A stretch of 64,000 bases of DNA, taken from Pithys albifrons albifrons (lineage: Eukaryota > Chordata > Aves > Passeriformes > Thamnophilidae). Positions 36,867 to 50,316 of this stretch are shown here, piece by piece (positions within the stretch are counted from its first letter, which is position 1; each line of letters begins with the position of its first letter). The stretch lies in contig NC_092459.1 of NCBI RefSeq assembly GCF_047495875.1, positions 9,118,965 through 9,182,964 of the forward strand. The letters are read 5' to 3'. The notes under the pieces were generated by a model. That model saw nothing but the letters and a program-made list of their open reading frames with translations, ran no database searches and was not told the DNA's origin. The translations under genes and the position numbers were made by a program.

Positions 36867-39307
36867 TACAGAGAACAACCCCCTAACTTTTGGCATAGTG
36901 CATTATAAATTTATAGTTTTAAAGATTAAACGGAAGATACTTCAAAACTCTTTCTGGAGATATTTCATTTTAGTTCAAGTAAAAGAGTCTGGAGTCTGGA
37001 GTTCCATTTCTTGAAGCGTTTTCACAATGAATAACAAACACTTAACTATGCTTCTTCCTTTTGCTTTGCAATGCAGCATCTTGCCAGAGCTTGTAGATTT
37101 GTATTTTAGAGTTTTCAGCTGTAATTTTCTCCTTTGTATGAAGAATGGGGCTGGCTTTCTGATGCTGGACTACCCTGGTCTTGAAGTAAAGAGAGAGACA
37201 AATTAAATGAGCAAGCCCCCGTCACAGGCTGAACGAGCACAACCAACAGCAAGCTCCTCCTTATGCTGAGGTCACAAGGCAAGGTTTGCAGAAACTTGAA
37301 AGCTGGAGAACAAAAGGACGAAGGTATACAGACATCACATCAGGCTTCACCACTTATCTAGTCAGTGCTCTGGGGAAGAAGGAGATGAGCTTGGTGAGAA
37401 GAAAAGCACATTATGGTTAAGAAAAACATGGGGATGTAGCTCAAGATTGTGTATGCCTGACAACTACGATTGTGCAGGAGTTTGGAGATGTCAAGGTTGC
37501 ATCTTTCTGCACTCCTGGAGGAAGGAGGGTACTTTGCTCCTTGGGGAAGAACATTATATTGCTTTCTGTGAATGTACCCAGTGATAGCAAGAATTGAGGG
37601 CTCAGTACAATAAATAAGTTTAACATTTAAAAAAGCACATTTTCAGTTCATCATGGACTATAAAAAAGAAATTTGCTCACTTTGGTCATTCACCCTCCAC
37701 CATAATGCTTCCACTTAACTGTACATGTGGCATGCACTGTTACCACTCCCTTTTGTTATACAGTAAAATATCTACACAGTAATCAGGGATTGCATTTCTT
37801 GTAAAGAGTTTCTTTTCCCCTCTGTTTTTCTTTTGGCTCCAAGACATCCTGTTTGCATAGCAACACAACTTTAGCTGTCCCCTGACCCAGCTATCACACC
37901 AAAGTGCTGGCAATAAAACCTGCGTGAGACTTCTTCAACCAGTGAGCTACGTGGACTCACTCATACCACCCATATAAAGGACTTCCATGGAATTTTTATA
38001 TCATGTCTACACAAAAGGGAAGGAGAAAAGATGTATTTTTGCCCACTGGTGTACTTTCCAGTGACATGGGCCATTCCACAGAAATCAGTGGTCCTCTTAG
38101 GACTACATACTGGCTTTCATAGGATTATATGTAGAACAATATTTCTATGAATCTGGAAATGTAAATATAGCCCAAAGTACTCTAGCAACATGTAAACTGT
38201 GTGTGCATGAGCCCAGAATAGATGAGAGCAAAGAAAATGATTGAGATGAACAATCACGTGGAAATAAAAACACTGGGTACATGTATAGAAAATGGAAACA
38301 AATAACTGAAACTGCCTGAAAGCAAGTACTACTGGTGATAATCCAGGGATAATGTTTTCATAGGGATTAACTGTTCTGGAGCACTTTTCCCATGTGTAAA
38401 GCACAACATACTTTTTTATTCAGATAGGTTGATCTGGCAGTCTCTTTATTTCTAGCAGAAACTATTTAATGTGCCTGTGCAGGAAAAATTCCACCCTTGG
38501 ATAGTTGGAATGTAGGGTTTTTTCTCTCTCATTGACAATTGCCTGCTGGATAGAGCTCAAGAGCTAATTTCCCACAGATAGTCCACTTCTATAGGATCAT
38601 TAGAAGTTTGTGTGCCAAACTAATAATTTTCAAAAGTCTTTAATAAATTTGGCTACATGTTATAGTAATTTTTATACTGAATGTGTTGAATTTATTCTTT
38701 TAGAAACAGATTTCATTTCTTTGGCAAAATGTCATTATTTTTACCGAGAGCTAACGAAGAGGTACATCATTTTAAAAGAAATTGCTGGATACAAAGACCA
38801 GCATTTCTCTTCTCTTAGCAGGATTTTTTTTACTCAGTTTTATTGCTCTGGACATGCTGGTGATTTTCTGTATGAGCAACTAAATTTTCTAAGAATGAAC
38901 ACAGGGTTTCTTTAAAGGTTGTTTCAGAGCATGTGCTCTTTTTCATGATTTTTCATGCTTCAAAAACACCCCAGGGTAGTAGATACAAGAAGCATAAATA
39001 TCCTTATTCTCCCAACTCTTGGTCATATATTAGAATAACCCCAGCATTTATGTCTCTGTGAAAGTAACATCAGATCCATTAAACACAATTCTCCTGCTCT
39101 ACAGAAAAACTCCAGGGGGAAAGAATCTTAAAAATAAATGAGTGGATAGACTAATACACCATGGAGGTTAATTTGTGGCACTGAGTTAGCAATTCTAATG
39201 CAAGGCTTCCCTTGTCATATACTGTATTTAATTGCAGCAAGAACTAATTCATAGATAAATAATTGCTTCTTCAAGCCAAGACTAATATAGCACCCCTACA
39301 ATTAAAA

Positions 39308-39321
39308 ATTATTATTATTAT
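39308..39321. repeat. (ATT)n short microsatellite
   Basis: Four to five ATT/TTA units between A-rich flanks. Confidence 0.75.
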
Positions 39322-42300
39322 AACTTCCCATTTTCAGAATCCTCTTTGATATAGCAGCATTTCTTTCAACTCAGAATTTAAAAAAAAAGAAAAAAAGACA
39401 TCAGATATGCTTTAAATAGATGTTTTACACTTTAACCACAGTTTTCTTGCTGGACATTTAAGAACCACAATATAGTAGAACACAGAAAATGTGTCTTTCT
39501 CAGGCCAACTGCTGTCTGAAGTGCTACATTCTGTTAAAAAATACAAGCAACTAAACCAATGTCATGTATGGGAGTTATGGTTAAAAATAAATAAATGTCT
39601 AAAATATTTTTGAAAATCAAATATTGGGAAGTTTGACTTCCAAAAGTAATAAAGCCAGTGTTAAGACATCCCTGTTCTGCACAAATGTGAAGCAGGAGAT
39701 GAAAATGATGTGTTCAATATCATTACTCTGAAGCTGATGCTTAGCTGTACCTTTCTGTGGCTTTACAAATATATGAGACAATATGATTGTATTCTTCCAA
39801 GAAAACTGTGGGATTTGGTCACCACTAAGCAACTGTGAGCTCAGAAGGGTGGATTGGCACCTAAATCACTTGTCCTAATCAAAAAACATAATGTGCACAT
39901 ATAATGTTTGTACTGAGCTTACTGACCACATGTAATATGACTCAATGTGCTGAAGATGCTTTGTACTGAAATGTAGAAGTTGGACCCTGAGGAAAGGAGA
40001 TGTGCTTTACTCCTGAATAAAGGAGGAGTGTTAATAGAGTACAGGGAATGGTACCTCATCTGTTCAAGTGCAGGTGAGAGGGTAAGTGTGAAGCAGTGAT
40101 TTTACAGAAGAAACAACTCCTTTCCTGCCAGGGCATGTGTGTGTGGATAGCAAGGCTCTTGAGGGGGATCTAAGGACATCTGCATTTCACCAGGACCACA
40201 TTCAAAGAGCATCACCTTCCAGAGATCAGAGTTTAGCAGCTGGCTGGAGTTTATTCTGGTGAAAACAGATCCATGTTAGGAGGAAATACATCTCCTAAAG
40301 TCATCTGCATCCCTTTGGTGTACCATGAGGCTTTCACAACACATTTTCTTGTTTTGGTTGATCCATTCTTAGACAACTCCATCATTCAGTTAAATGTTTT
40401 AAGTAATAATTATCTGCACTGACACATATTATAAAATTAGGCATTGTAATTGCTACATTAACAAACACCAACACAATTAAGAGTTTTCCAGAACCAAAAA
40501 GGTATTTAGAAGAGGGGCACAGATAGTGTTAACATGGACACATGTAGTAGTAGCTGGAGCCTGCAAATACAAAGGAGAATTCAAGGACTGTTTTTGGGTT
40601 TTTTTATCAGTTCCTGTGTATTTGGTATTAGCACTACAGACAGGCACTACAGAGCCAAAACTCATGTATCTTGGCATAGGGCTTTAACCATCCCCTCTAG
40701 CCTGATTGGTTTGACAGGGAGGAGCAAACTAGTGAGTATTTGTCAAAAAAAGCTGTGAAGAGTCATAAATATGATTATAGGTGTGTAATTTCCTAATAAG
40801 GGGTAACAGCAATCCTAGGGCATACCCCTCCAAATAAAAGGGGACCTTTAGAGGCATGTAGAAATAAATTTGGAATATACTTCTGCTGAAAGCTGCTGAC
40901 AATGTCCATATAAAATCTTATTTCAATTAATGACATAGGAATTTTTAAATCTTTTTTTTAATAGCTTTGTTAACATGGAAATAATCTTCAGCTGACTTTG
41001 ATATTCACTTTGAAGTGGACTGCTGTGTTGGTTTACATTTCTGTATATACTGCTCTTTTTCTGGACTACAGGGAGATTTTATATAGAGACGCATGTTCAG
41101 TTCTGGGCTATCCATGCAACCAGACAGTCAAACTTCACAACTTAAACTGGTGGATTTCACACGAAACTCTTCTGAGAACACTTCATATGTATTTCAGTAA
41201 AATGGCAACATCTACTCCTGTCTGATTTTCCTTGTGTTGATTACTTTATCTTCCAAACCATATGTTTTTCTCATTTTGATTTGTTTGTGATTAAAATTAA
41301 GATAGCTACCTAATTCGCATGCCAGGTAGCAGTAAATCCTCTCAATTCAGCAATCATTAGGTTTCTCAGTGCAAATAGTCTATTCCTATGAGCCTTAATT
41401 AAACATGAAAAGATGGAAATTTACTCTCGTTGAAGAAAAAGAAAACTGATATCCCAAGGTACAAGAAACGTTCACACTATGATTAGCAGAAACCCGACTG
41501 GAATGTCAACTAATGTCTACAGGATAATAAAAACTGTGTTTAACTTGGCAACTAAGTGAGCTCCCAAATGCCTCTCCAACCCACAGTACCCTGAAAAAGC
41601 ACTTGATGTTTTAATACCTGCATGGCTGTAACTTCCCACAGCAGCATTCACTGCAGGGATAATGGTGATTTGCCATGTCAATGCACCATAAGCAGAAGGA
41701 GCAGGCTGAGATGAATGCCTGGCTGCAAAGCACCACGGTCCAGACTAACGTGTCCCCTTCCATTTTGGGGATATTCATACCCAGCTACAGTGACTCACAG
41801 CTGTCCATCTGGGAAGTTCTGGAAGTATGTATAAGTAAGTGAAATTAATTTTCTGCAGGACTAATGAGTTTCCTGGGAGGAGCAGGGGAGGACAAGCTGC
41901 AGTGTGGAGTCAGAGGACACATCAGGGTGAAGAGACTCAGTTCAGAGCACCAAGTTCCCATTTATACCTTAAGAAATACGAATGCTGTTTGCAGCCCCAG
42001 ACCTTGTGTAAGAGTGAGATATTGAAAGCAGACTTTGATATTGGCAAGAAAAAGAAGTACCAAACACTTGACTTTTTCAACAGATAGTGTAAAGGTTACG
42101 AACCACTGATCAGTTTGATAGCTGTTGTGAGGACTACTTAACAGTGGTGAAATAAGCATGGTTACAGCAAACAGTAGATCTGAACGCTGTAACAGCTGTT
42201 GACTTGGTGCTGACAGTTCATTGTTTTTTTTACTTTGAGATCTTTCATACTTTGTATTAGCAGTGGCTCTCTCTGTCCAAGCTGCAGCACTCCTTATTAC

Positions 42301-45300
42301 CCTTCAGATAACTGTAATACTGAATTCAGTGTATTGCTACCAAAATAATCACAGCATCCCAAATTCATTGCTTTGATTTCTCAGAGGAATCCAACACAGA
42401 TCAAAGGTGAGCTGTAAAGGAACAAGGTCCCTTATAAAAATACATGACAGTTTTGGGAACTGGTGAGCTTCCTTCAAAACAAAAAATGAAGTGAAAGTAA
42501 TTTGCATGTTTTTGTTGGAAAATTTACCCAGCCTGCATACTTCTATCAGACTATGGTGGAAATTAGGGCAGGCATGTAAATGGTGGTATTTTTAAGCATT
42601 CCAAGCTGGATCGTCTTGTGCTGGTTGGACATATTCTCTTCAATGCATTGGACCTGAATTAGTTTAGAGTGCCTCCAAGAATCACATATAACCACAGAAT
42701 TACAGATCTATTCAATACTTAGTATTAATCAGAAGTTTGGACTAAACCTTTGCATTCCCACACATCTGCTGACTTGAAGCCCTAGAGATGCCTTTGGACA
42801 GTTGGACTGCTTTATGGATTCATGTGACCATGATTCCTGCCTCTCACAGACTGTCAGCATATGTTACTGATTTGTTCAAGCATTAGGGAGAGTCATTCCA
42901 CTAGCCTGGATACTCCACAAGCTACTATTTGGAGCAATTAAGGTTTAGATGCTTAGATTTCCTCTCAGAACTATCTGACTTCTTTGTTTTCTAGATTTAG
43001 ACTCCAGGGGAGATTGTCTGGAAGATATGGGCCATTATATTCTCTGCAACAGAAGAAAAAAAGAATGTACTTTAGCCTTTACAATTAGCCACTAGCCATA
43101 ATATTAAAAGGACTTGTCCTTCTTTGCCTCTGAAACAAATATTTTACTAACTTCAGGACCGTTCCTTTCACCCCTTACCCACAGAGACTTGGTTTTTAAA
43201 CAACTGCTGCCTTTAAATGACATCCAGCAATGTGTACTCCTTCACACATGATGAAGGGCTCTCCAGATTAGATACAGCTTGTAGGACTGGACACTAACAG
43301 TTAATGGTACTTGCACCAGACTTCACAGCACTCAGGTCTCACAATGATAAACAATTTTGGGAACTCAGTACAGTCCTAAGCGCTTAAGTAAGGATCAGGA
43401 ATGAAAACTCCCATTAGCTTCACTGAGATTAGGATTTCAATCTAAACGGACTCCATTCCACATTGTTAAAGGCTCTTACCACCCAGCGTTGTGATTTACA
43501 GCTGTATTTTCAGAACTGTTTGCTACCCAGAGTGCTGCTCCTTTTCTGGAAATTACTGTTTTCAATTTACTTTGCAGCTTAAACGAGAATCCGTATTTAT
43601 TTACAGTATATTGTTTTTCAATACAGTTGCTGATCTTTAAAGCTCTGTTTACTAAAGACAAATTTTAAAAGCTCTTCCACAAAACTATATTAAGTTCAGA
43701 CATTATTTTTCCTGGGATCAGCACAGAGACAGAAATGTAGCAGAAGGGCACATTACCAGTATCCTCCCTTTCCCTGAATTGCTCAAAGTCAGCCTCAAAG
43801 TTAACCCTGCCTTTGGGGTTTCTTTGATTTTGGTTTTATATGTAAGAAGCATTCTAGCCCTTTGTTTTAAAATTCATGCAGCACAATCTCAGCTTCTGTT
43901 TGAAAATGTAAGCCTCTTATGTGGTTTTGTAGTAGACCTGCATTTTGGCACAGCACCTGTCTATTCATGTGTATATGGAGATGGGAAAAAAAGCAGTTTT
44001 GCATGGAAAACATCCAGACAACAAGACCATGTCTTTTTTTTTTTTAGCCAAGTCCTGTATGAAAAGTAATTGCAATCTCTTTTGTTTTTGAAGTTATCAG
44101 AACCCAGTTTTAGTGCAGCTTTGAAGCACCAAACACATTGCTCATCCTGAAAAGCACTGCCCCATGATACTGCTGGACCACAAGCACAGTTGCTTTTCAG
44201 CATAGTGCCTTTTGGATTCTGCTACAATGATTTTCCTTTCATAAGAACTTTACTGTACTTCTGCTGAAAGGTTTACTCTTTAGGACCGTTTGTTTCTAAT
44301 GATTTACTGTAACTGTCTCAAATGTGCGGATTTGTATGAAGAGCTTAAGGAAACCATTATGAATTTTACCTCACCGACTGTTTTAATACTCTGCACAAGC
44401 AAAACTTCCACTGATGCCAATAACGTTACTGTCATTCCTTTTTAGCCTCTATTTGCTTACCTACATATGCACTGCTTCTTTATAGAGCCACCTGTAAGGT
44501 ACCCAGATTCCCTTGCTTTATTTTTTTGCATCAAAAATTTCTAAGAGAACTGTAATTATTTTGTATCAATTTGAAAATTCAATAACACAGCAGTAATATT
44601 AACCAGTGAAAGGATTTTTTCTAGAATCATGTTTATAAATAGCTATGTACGATGTTTTCTGTGTTGCTGTTAAATTTAGGTGGTACATCCAACAAACATC
44701 CTGTCATATTGCCCAGGAAGACTGCTGGTGCACCAGATGTGATCTTCTGAAAGGCAGCAACAGCATGGGCTAAAATCATTGTGTAAGCAGATAGATCAGT
44801 GTTTCTTATGTATTATTTTAAAACATGCTGTAGTTCTATAGCAATACAGGATTGGCATAATAAGCTACATATATTAATTATTTTAGGCCTAATATATATA
44901 ACATCAGTATAATGTACCTTAAAAGTACTTCTGTTACAAGAACTTAAGTGGCCAAACCACACTCGTAAAACCTGTACACCTCTACCAGTTAAAAGGGATG
45001 ATCCCAGAAAAATCAGTTTCTGCCAGTACAACTGCATCTGTGTTTGGGACATCTGCAAAAACACAGCTGTGCTGTTCTGGAATCCTACTTTTTTACAGCC
45101 ACTGAAAGCCTGAAATGCAGCTCTAACCTAACATTTTGAGGAGCTCTGTGCCATCTTTAGAAAGATGCTAGTCTGTCTTGAAAATCTGGATAGAGAAAAA
45201 GAGGCTGCAAATACACCCACTTAAATTTCAATAGATTTTTGAGATTCTTTTGTTCTACACATATTAAAATGAAGAACTAGAAATCAATTCCCTTCAAGGC

Positions 45301-46117
45301 CGGAAATGTGAGAGAGAAGCCAAAAATATGACAAACCATTTGACTGTAATTAATCAAATAGCTCTACTTTTTCTTCATTTTAAAAAAAATTTAAATGTTA
45401 TCTATAAAACTCTGGAACATAGCTAAATACATGGGTGCCATAAATTCACAAAATAAATTATTTATTTAACAGTAGCATTATAACATGATGCCTCCTAACC
45501 CTACCCTTCCAGTTAAAGGACCATTGGTGCTTGTTTCGGATATTAATTCAGAGGATATGCTTTTCATGTTCAGTGACCCAGTTCCAAGAAGTATCACAAT
45601 ATAGAAGCCTATTTTCCACTTAATAAACATGCATAATTCCTGTGAACATTAGCAGTAATTATGCACACTTATACACTCTAGGGCATATTCATCTAAACCC
45701 AATGAATTCAAAAGATCAGAAGGAAAATGTATTTGGCCCTCTAGACTGCAAGAAACCCTAAAGAATGATAGGAACACTCCAGAATTTTTCATTGGTATAT
45801 TTTATTTTAATGACAGTTTTGTATATTAATTCCTTTGCTATCTGCCCACAGCGCTAATGAAGTTTTATGTAAGATAAAAGAATTAAGGACTTTCAAGAAA
45901 GAAAAAAAGAAAAATGAAGAAAGCCAGGAAGGATTAAGTGTAACAGTTAAGAAGGCATTCTCTTTCAAGAGGGAAATTCTAGGTTTCAGCCTGTCTGATG
46001 CTATTTCCTGCAGAAAAAGAGGTTAATTGTGATATTGTCAGCAGCCCAAAAGGTCATGTCTCATCACAGACAGATAAATAGAGGGTGAGCAGTGCTGATT
46101 CAAACAGGAACAAGATA

Positions 46118-46685
46118 ATTCACAAAATGGGTAAGGATGGAAGGAAACACAGTCGGTCATCTAGTCCAACCACCCTGCCCTAGCAGGGTCAGCCTGGAGC
46201 CCATGGCACAGGATTGCATCCAGACAGTGCTTCAGTATCTCCAGTGAGGGAGACTCCACCACCTCTCTGGGCAATCTGTCCCAGTGCTCGGCCACCCACA
46301 CAGGAAAGATTTTCTTTCTCATATTCAGGTGGAACTTCCTGTGCATCAGTTTCTGCCCATTATCTCTTGTCCTACTGCTGGGCACCACCACCAAGAGCCT
46401 GGCTCCCACCTCTTAAACCCTCCCTCCAGATACTGATAGACATTCATGAGGTCCACTCTCAGTTGTCTCTTCTCAAGGCTCTGCCTTTCCTCGTAAAAGA
46501 CATGCTCCAGCCCCCCGGCCATCTTTGCTGCCCACAATGGACTAGCTCCAGGAGCTCCATGTCTCTCTTGTCCTGAGGTGCCCAGAACTGGACACAGCAC
46601 TCCAGATGCAGCCTCGCTAGGGCTGAGTAAAAGGGCAGGATCACCTCTTTTGACCTGCTGGCAATCCTTGTCCCCAAACAGATTT
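46118..46685 (-). mobile_element. CR1 LINE fragment (ATTCTGTGA-type subfamily)
   Basis: Reverse orientation, same sense as VSNL1. The 3' part near 46118-46200 (ATTCACAAAATGG, TCATCTAGTCCAACCACC, CTGCCCTAGCAGGG) is a decayed end of the CR1 subfamily whose tail is ATTCTGTGA. Further in are the ORF2 C-terminus signatures [15 protein letters not shown] and EVILPFYSALARLHL. The coding frame is broken. Confidence 0.92.
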
Positions 46686-49600
46686 GGTTTTCTACACCTT
46701 AAGGAGTATTTAAACCTCTGTGATAAAGGTAAGGCAATCACATTATCTTTATCACTTAAGAGAGAAAACAAAAGGACTCCAGTCAGTTGTTTTTGCTTTG
46801 ACTTCTAATGTCCTAGATGGTTCTCTGCAGGAGAGGTTTGAAAGATACAACTCCCATATGCAAACAGATACATATACCCTGGAGAAATGTAGAATTTAAT
46901 ACCAATTCCTGTCCTGTGGTTTTGTACATTTGTTTACAACATGTTGACTTCAGTTTTAGATTCTTCACAACATAAATCCACAGATTTCTTCCCCTCTTAT
47001 TCTCTGTTCGAACAGCTAAGTCAGTGTTTCAGCACTGGGCTCTGGGCTCAGGCTTGCAGTATATAACCAATTCTTCAAAAAACTATTTCAAAAACTGGTG
47101 AAGCATTCATGTCATTAAGCACCATGGAGAGAAAAATGAGCCCTAACAGCCTGCCACAGATTTTGGATCCCAAGAAGAATCTATCTACCCAAAAATGAAC
47201 ATAGTATTTTTAATCAATCTGTTATATTGCAGAAGATGATAAATATGCAACAGTATAAAGTATGTTTCTGCCTATTAGCTGCTTATTTAAGAGGTGTTCT
47301 TGACTAAATGTTTTTTATAGATATTTACACTAAAAGTGCTGTAAATAATTTTTGTGTAGAGTCTATTTGTGTAACTATTTATTTTAAGCGCTGGATGATT
47401 GGTATTCATAATGGAAACTTCAATAGCAAATGTTTCCAAACCAAAATAGAGTAATTCCGCCTTTAATCAATACAGTCTTCATTTACATCAGTAAACAGCA
47501 CAGTACAGTAGATGCAAATACACAGAGTTGGAAGAGTTCATGTGGAGGACCTGACATCCACATATCACATGTTGTGGATGTTTAGTTTCAGACCTAGTCT
47601 TATTAGCAGGCATTAGACACAATGACACATTAAGTGTGATCCCAACACACCTCTAGTTACATTTAAAAAATTAGAAAGAAAAGCAGCTTCTGTGCTTCAA
47701 GATTGTAGACCCCACTCTGCAATTATGATAGAAGAGAAGTGGAGATAACCAGGAAATTCACCTCAAAATACTGCTCCTGATATAATATAAAATGTTTTGG
47801 CTCTTTAAGCTGAAGATATTTTCTACTGTGTGTGAGTAAAAAAATAATAAAAAACAAAGCTTTCTTTGCATCTTAGTTAGATGGCCAACACCTTTATATC
47901 AATACACATGACAGTGCACCACACAACTCTCATGAACAAAGAAACAATGTCATCTTGAGTAAATATGAATCTGAAATGAAGGTAAATCTTGTATTGCTTT
48001 TCAAAACATACCGATCTATGGAAATCTTCTTCAATAAAATCCAGATCAGACCAACACGTAAATGTCATCTCTTCCAACTACACATTTGTGCAGGGGAATT
48101 ACAAATCAACACATGCTTCATGCATTTCCACCCTGAATATATCTTAAGCGAACTGAAATACTGTAAATATAACCATAATGATTTGGGTCTCCTGCTGGTG
48201 GCTCCTTATAGAAAGATCAGATTTTGCATCTGGAGTTTTGTCTGCAGCCAGCAGCCAGGGCAGGCAGAATGTCCTACACAGAAGTCGCCACCACGGCCAA
48301 CACTCAGACTATTAGGTCGTCAGAGACATTATTCTACAAACATTTCTGCAGCAGAAAGAGAAGTAAAGCTCTGGATTTACTACAGCTAATCATATTTCTC
48401 CTCTGCAAAATTAGTATTTTGCCCTGTATAGACGTTATATATAGGATGGCAATAAACTGGACTAAATATATGACAGTGCCATTACAGAGCAAAACTCAAA
48501 ACCCACAAGTACCAAAGCAAGGGAGACAATCGCATGTGATGTGCATATCCAAAGATGTATGAGGCCATAAAACTAAAAAGCCAGATATTGCAGTTTAGTA
48601 AGATTATAAAGTTGTCTTCAAACTTCAATAGTGAAACACTGCTTGTGCTCTTCATTTTATTTTTTGCACTACCATTGCTGTAAACATGGTATTAAATTTC
48701 CTCTCTGGTATGTCTTCATGAGTAAAGTATCTTGTGAAAGAGCTATGAACACCTCAAACACCCCTTTGAAAGAAGGAAGTCCTGACAGTTTTCAGCTTTT
48801 TTCAAAGACTTTTTTTCTCACAGCACACAAAAATCGTAAAAAAACCCAAATAAACCCTTTGCTGTGATTTGCCCAAAAGAAAATAATGATTTCTAAAGAG
48901 TTGACATACTTTAGTAGGAATTTTGTAAAGACCATTTGCTTTTCTCATAAACATGTATAAGAAATTACTAGATGTCTGCTGTTGCTGGAAGTGCACTGAG
49001 TAGTGTTTAAAATGGAAGTTATAAATTATCAGTCAATAACATGCACAATACCTGAGGCTGTAAAAATTCTTTCATCTGAAAATAACATTTATTACAAAGT
49101 CATTCATTTCTTAAGAAAAGGATTGCGAGGCAACATCTTGAGTCATAAATATTAAAATATGAAGATAGAAGCTTATTTATGAAAGCTGGAGTTAGTAGGT
49201 TTTGCTAGACCATTCATTAGAAAGAAATAGGGGCTAGGTAATAATTTTCAGAGTGATGTGGTTCAAGACTGAAGAAATTTAGGAAAGAACTGTAGCATGC
49301 ATCTCAGGGAAAAGACAGTCCCAGTTGTCTGAAGAAGTTGTCAGTGTGCTCAGTATTAACTACTTTCATTTGAAAGGCTTTTTTATTTTTATTCAGCCTC
49401 ACATTGTATTTATGAGCTGTTCTGATCTCACTGTTCATCACTGCCATCCAATATTTCTCCTAATTAACATTACTTTGAAGTCTTTGACCTTTAGGCAGAC
49501 ACTCAATTCTGAATTAAAATATAATTTTCTTTGTAACATGAATATAATTCTTATGCTACTCCCATTCTCTTCTTGTTACAGAATAAATATGTAACAAATG

Positions 49601-50141
49601 TAAGGAAAAAACTAAATTCCACTTGATAAAATAATGAAAAATAAGAAGACAATAAACAGATTACCCTGCTTTTCCCTTCCAATAGAATGAGGACAAAGTG
49701 ATAGTAGGGGAAAAAAATGAAGGCAATGCTTCAAATTTATAGAAGGAAATCCTTTGTGCACAGTGTCTAATTTATCTGCAGGTTTTACTGCCATAAAACT
49801 TTACCACTCTTATATAAGTATGTCCAGCAATCACATGGTTTATATTCAACAGGACCACATCCATCCCTTGAGGGTGAAAAAGTCCCATGAATTACAGAGC
49901 ACGGAGAATATATTTCTTGTTAGGAAATCACAGCCTATTTTCTAAACTTTTGGTTGTAGTCAGTATCGTTACATGAATCACTGGTGGGATGAGGGTAGCA
50001 CTTCCCATTTCTCTCATCACCATTGCTTCTCCCAGCAAAGTTAATCCGTAGTCTAAATGACCAGCAGGTCTTGACCATGTATTTGCTTTACATTTATTCA
50101 TAACTTTTTCTGCAGTCAAATAGTAGGAACTTTGTTAAAGA
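46686..50141. other. Intronic sequence just downstream of the start-codon exon
   Basis: No repeat family or exon recognised. A 144-codon open frame at 47955-48389 (+) has no domain I can name and is antisense to the gene; treated as chance. Confidence 0.5.
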
Positions 50142-50147
50142 ACTTAC
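50142..50147 (-). other. VSNL1: Splice donor GTAAGT after VSNL1 residue 54
   Basis: The minus strand reads AAA|GTAAGT at the point where homology to VSNL1 stops. Six of six intronic bases match the vertebrate donor consensus. Phase 0. Confidence 0.93.
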
Positions 50148-50309
50148 TTTTACGTAGAGCTGCTGAAACTCCTCAAGGTTCAGTCTACCACTTGGACAGT
50201 CCTTTAGAAATCCTTTGTACCACTGTTTTAGCTCGTGTTCATTGAACTCCGTGCTCTTCACCAGATCCTCCATCACCTCAGGGGCCAGCTTGCTATTTTG
50301 TTTCCCCAT
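50148..50309 (-). CDS. VSNL1: VSNL1 (VILIP-1) start-codon exon, residues 1-54
   Basis: Visinin-like 1 is a neuronal calcium sensor that binds Ca2+ and moves to membranes by a Ca2+/myristoyl switch. Seen: the minus-strand frame opens with MGKQNSK, an N-myristoylation signal (Gly2, Ser6, Lys7), and runs 54 codons to LYVK. It covers helices of EF-hand 1, whose loop at residues 36-47 ([12 protein letters not shown]) carries Cys-Pro in place of calcium ligands, as in neuronal calcium sensors in general. The exon ends AAA|GTAAGT, a strong phase-0 donor at 50142-50147. Residues such as [20 protein letters not shown] fit VSNL1 and not HPCAL1, HPCA or NCALD, which differ here (recalled knowledge). The start is the first Met, preceded by only 5 exonic bases after an acceptor, which agrees with the known arrangement of a non-coding exon 1. 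No frame damage is seen. Confidence 0.97.
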
Positions 50310-50314
50310 TTTGC
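50310..50314 (-). other. VSNL1: VSNL1 5' UTR bases of the start-codon exon
   Basis: Reading the minus strand, a pyrimidine-rich stretch ends TTCTTAAG and is followed by GCAAA and the ATG. The AG at 50315-50316 is the likely acceptor, so only five untranslated bases precede the start codon in this exon. The rest of the 5' UTR would be in an upstream exon beyond the right edge. The acceptor choice is inferred from sequence only. Confidence 0.7.
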
Positions 50315-50316
50315 CT

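Larger units (their letters stand above)
35893..46117. other. Intronic sequence, largely featureless
   Basis: About 10 kb without a recognised exon or interspersed repeat. Simple repeats include an A-rich tract at 36838-36866 and (ATT)n at 39308-39321. A 125-codon open frame at 36001-36378 (minus strand) has no recognisable domain. TAAT-rich sequence at 45590-45680 resembles a conserved non-coding element. Confidence 0.45.
414..50147 (-). other. VSNL1: VSNL1 intron between the two coding exons (49,734 bp)
   Basis: One intron is bounded by GTAAGT at 50142-50147 and the TTTGCAG acceptor at 414 onward. Both flanking exons are phase 0. Vertebrate VSNL1 is known to have long introns, so the size is not alarming. 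It contains six CR1 fragments, two LTRs and scattered simple repeats, listed separately. No conserved extra coding exon was recognised inside it. Confidence 0.9.

Noticed and set aside
47955..48389. 144-codon plus-strand frame
   Set aside because: No recognisable domain and no conserved-looking splice context. This length is expected by chance somewhere in 64 kb.
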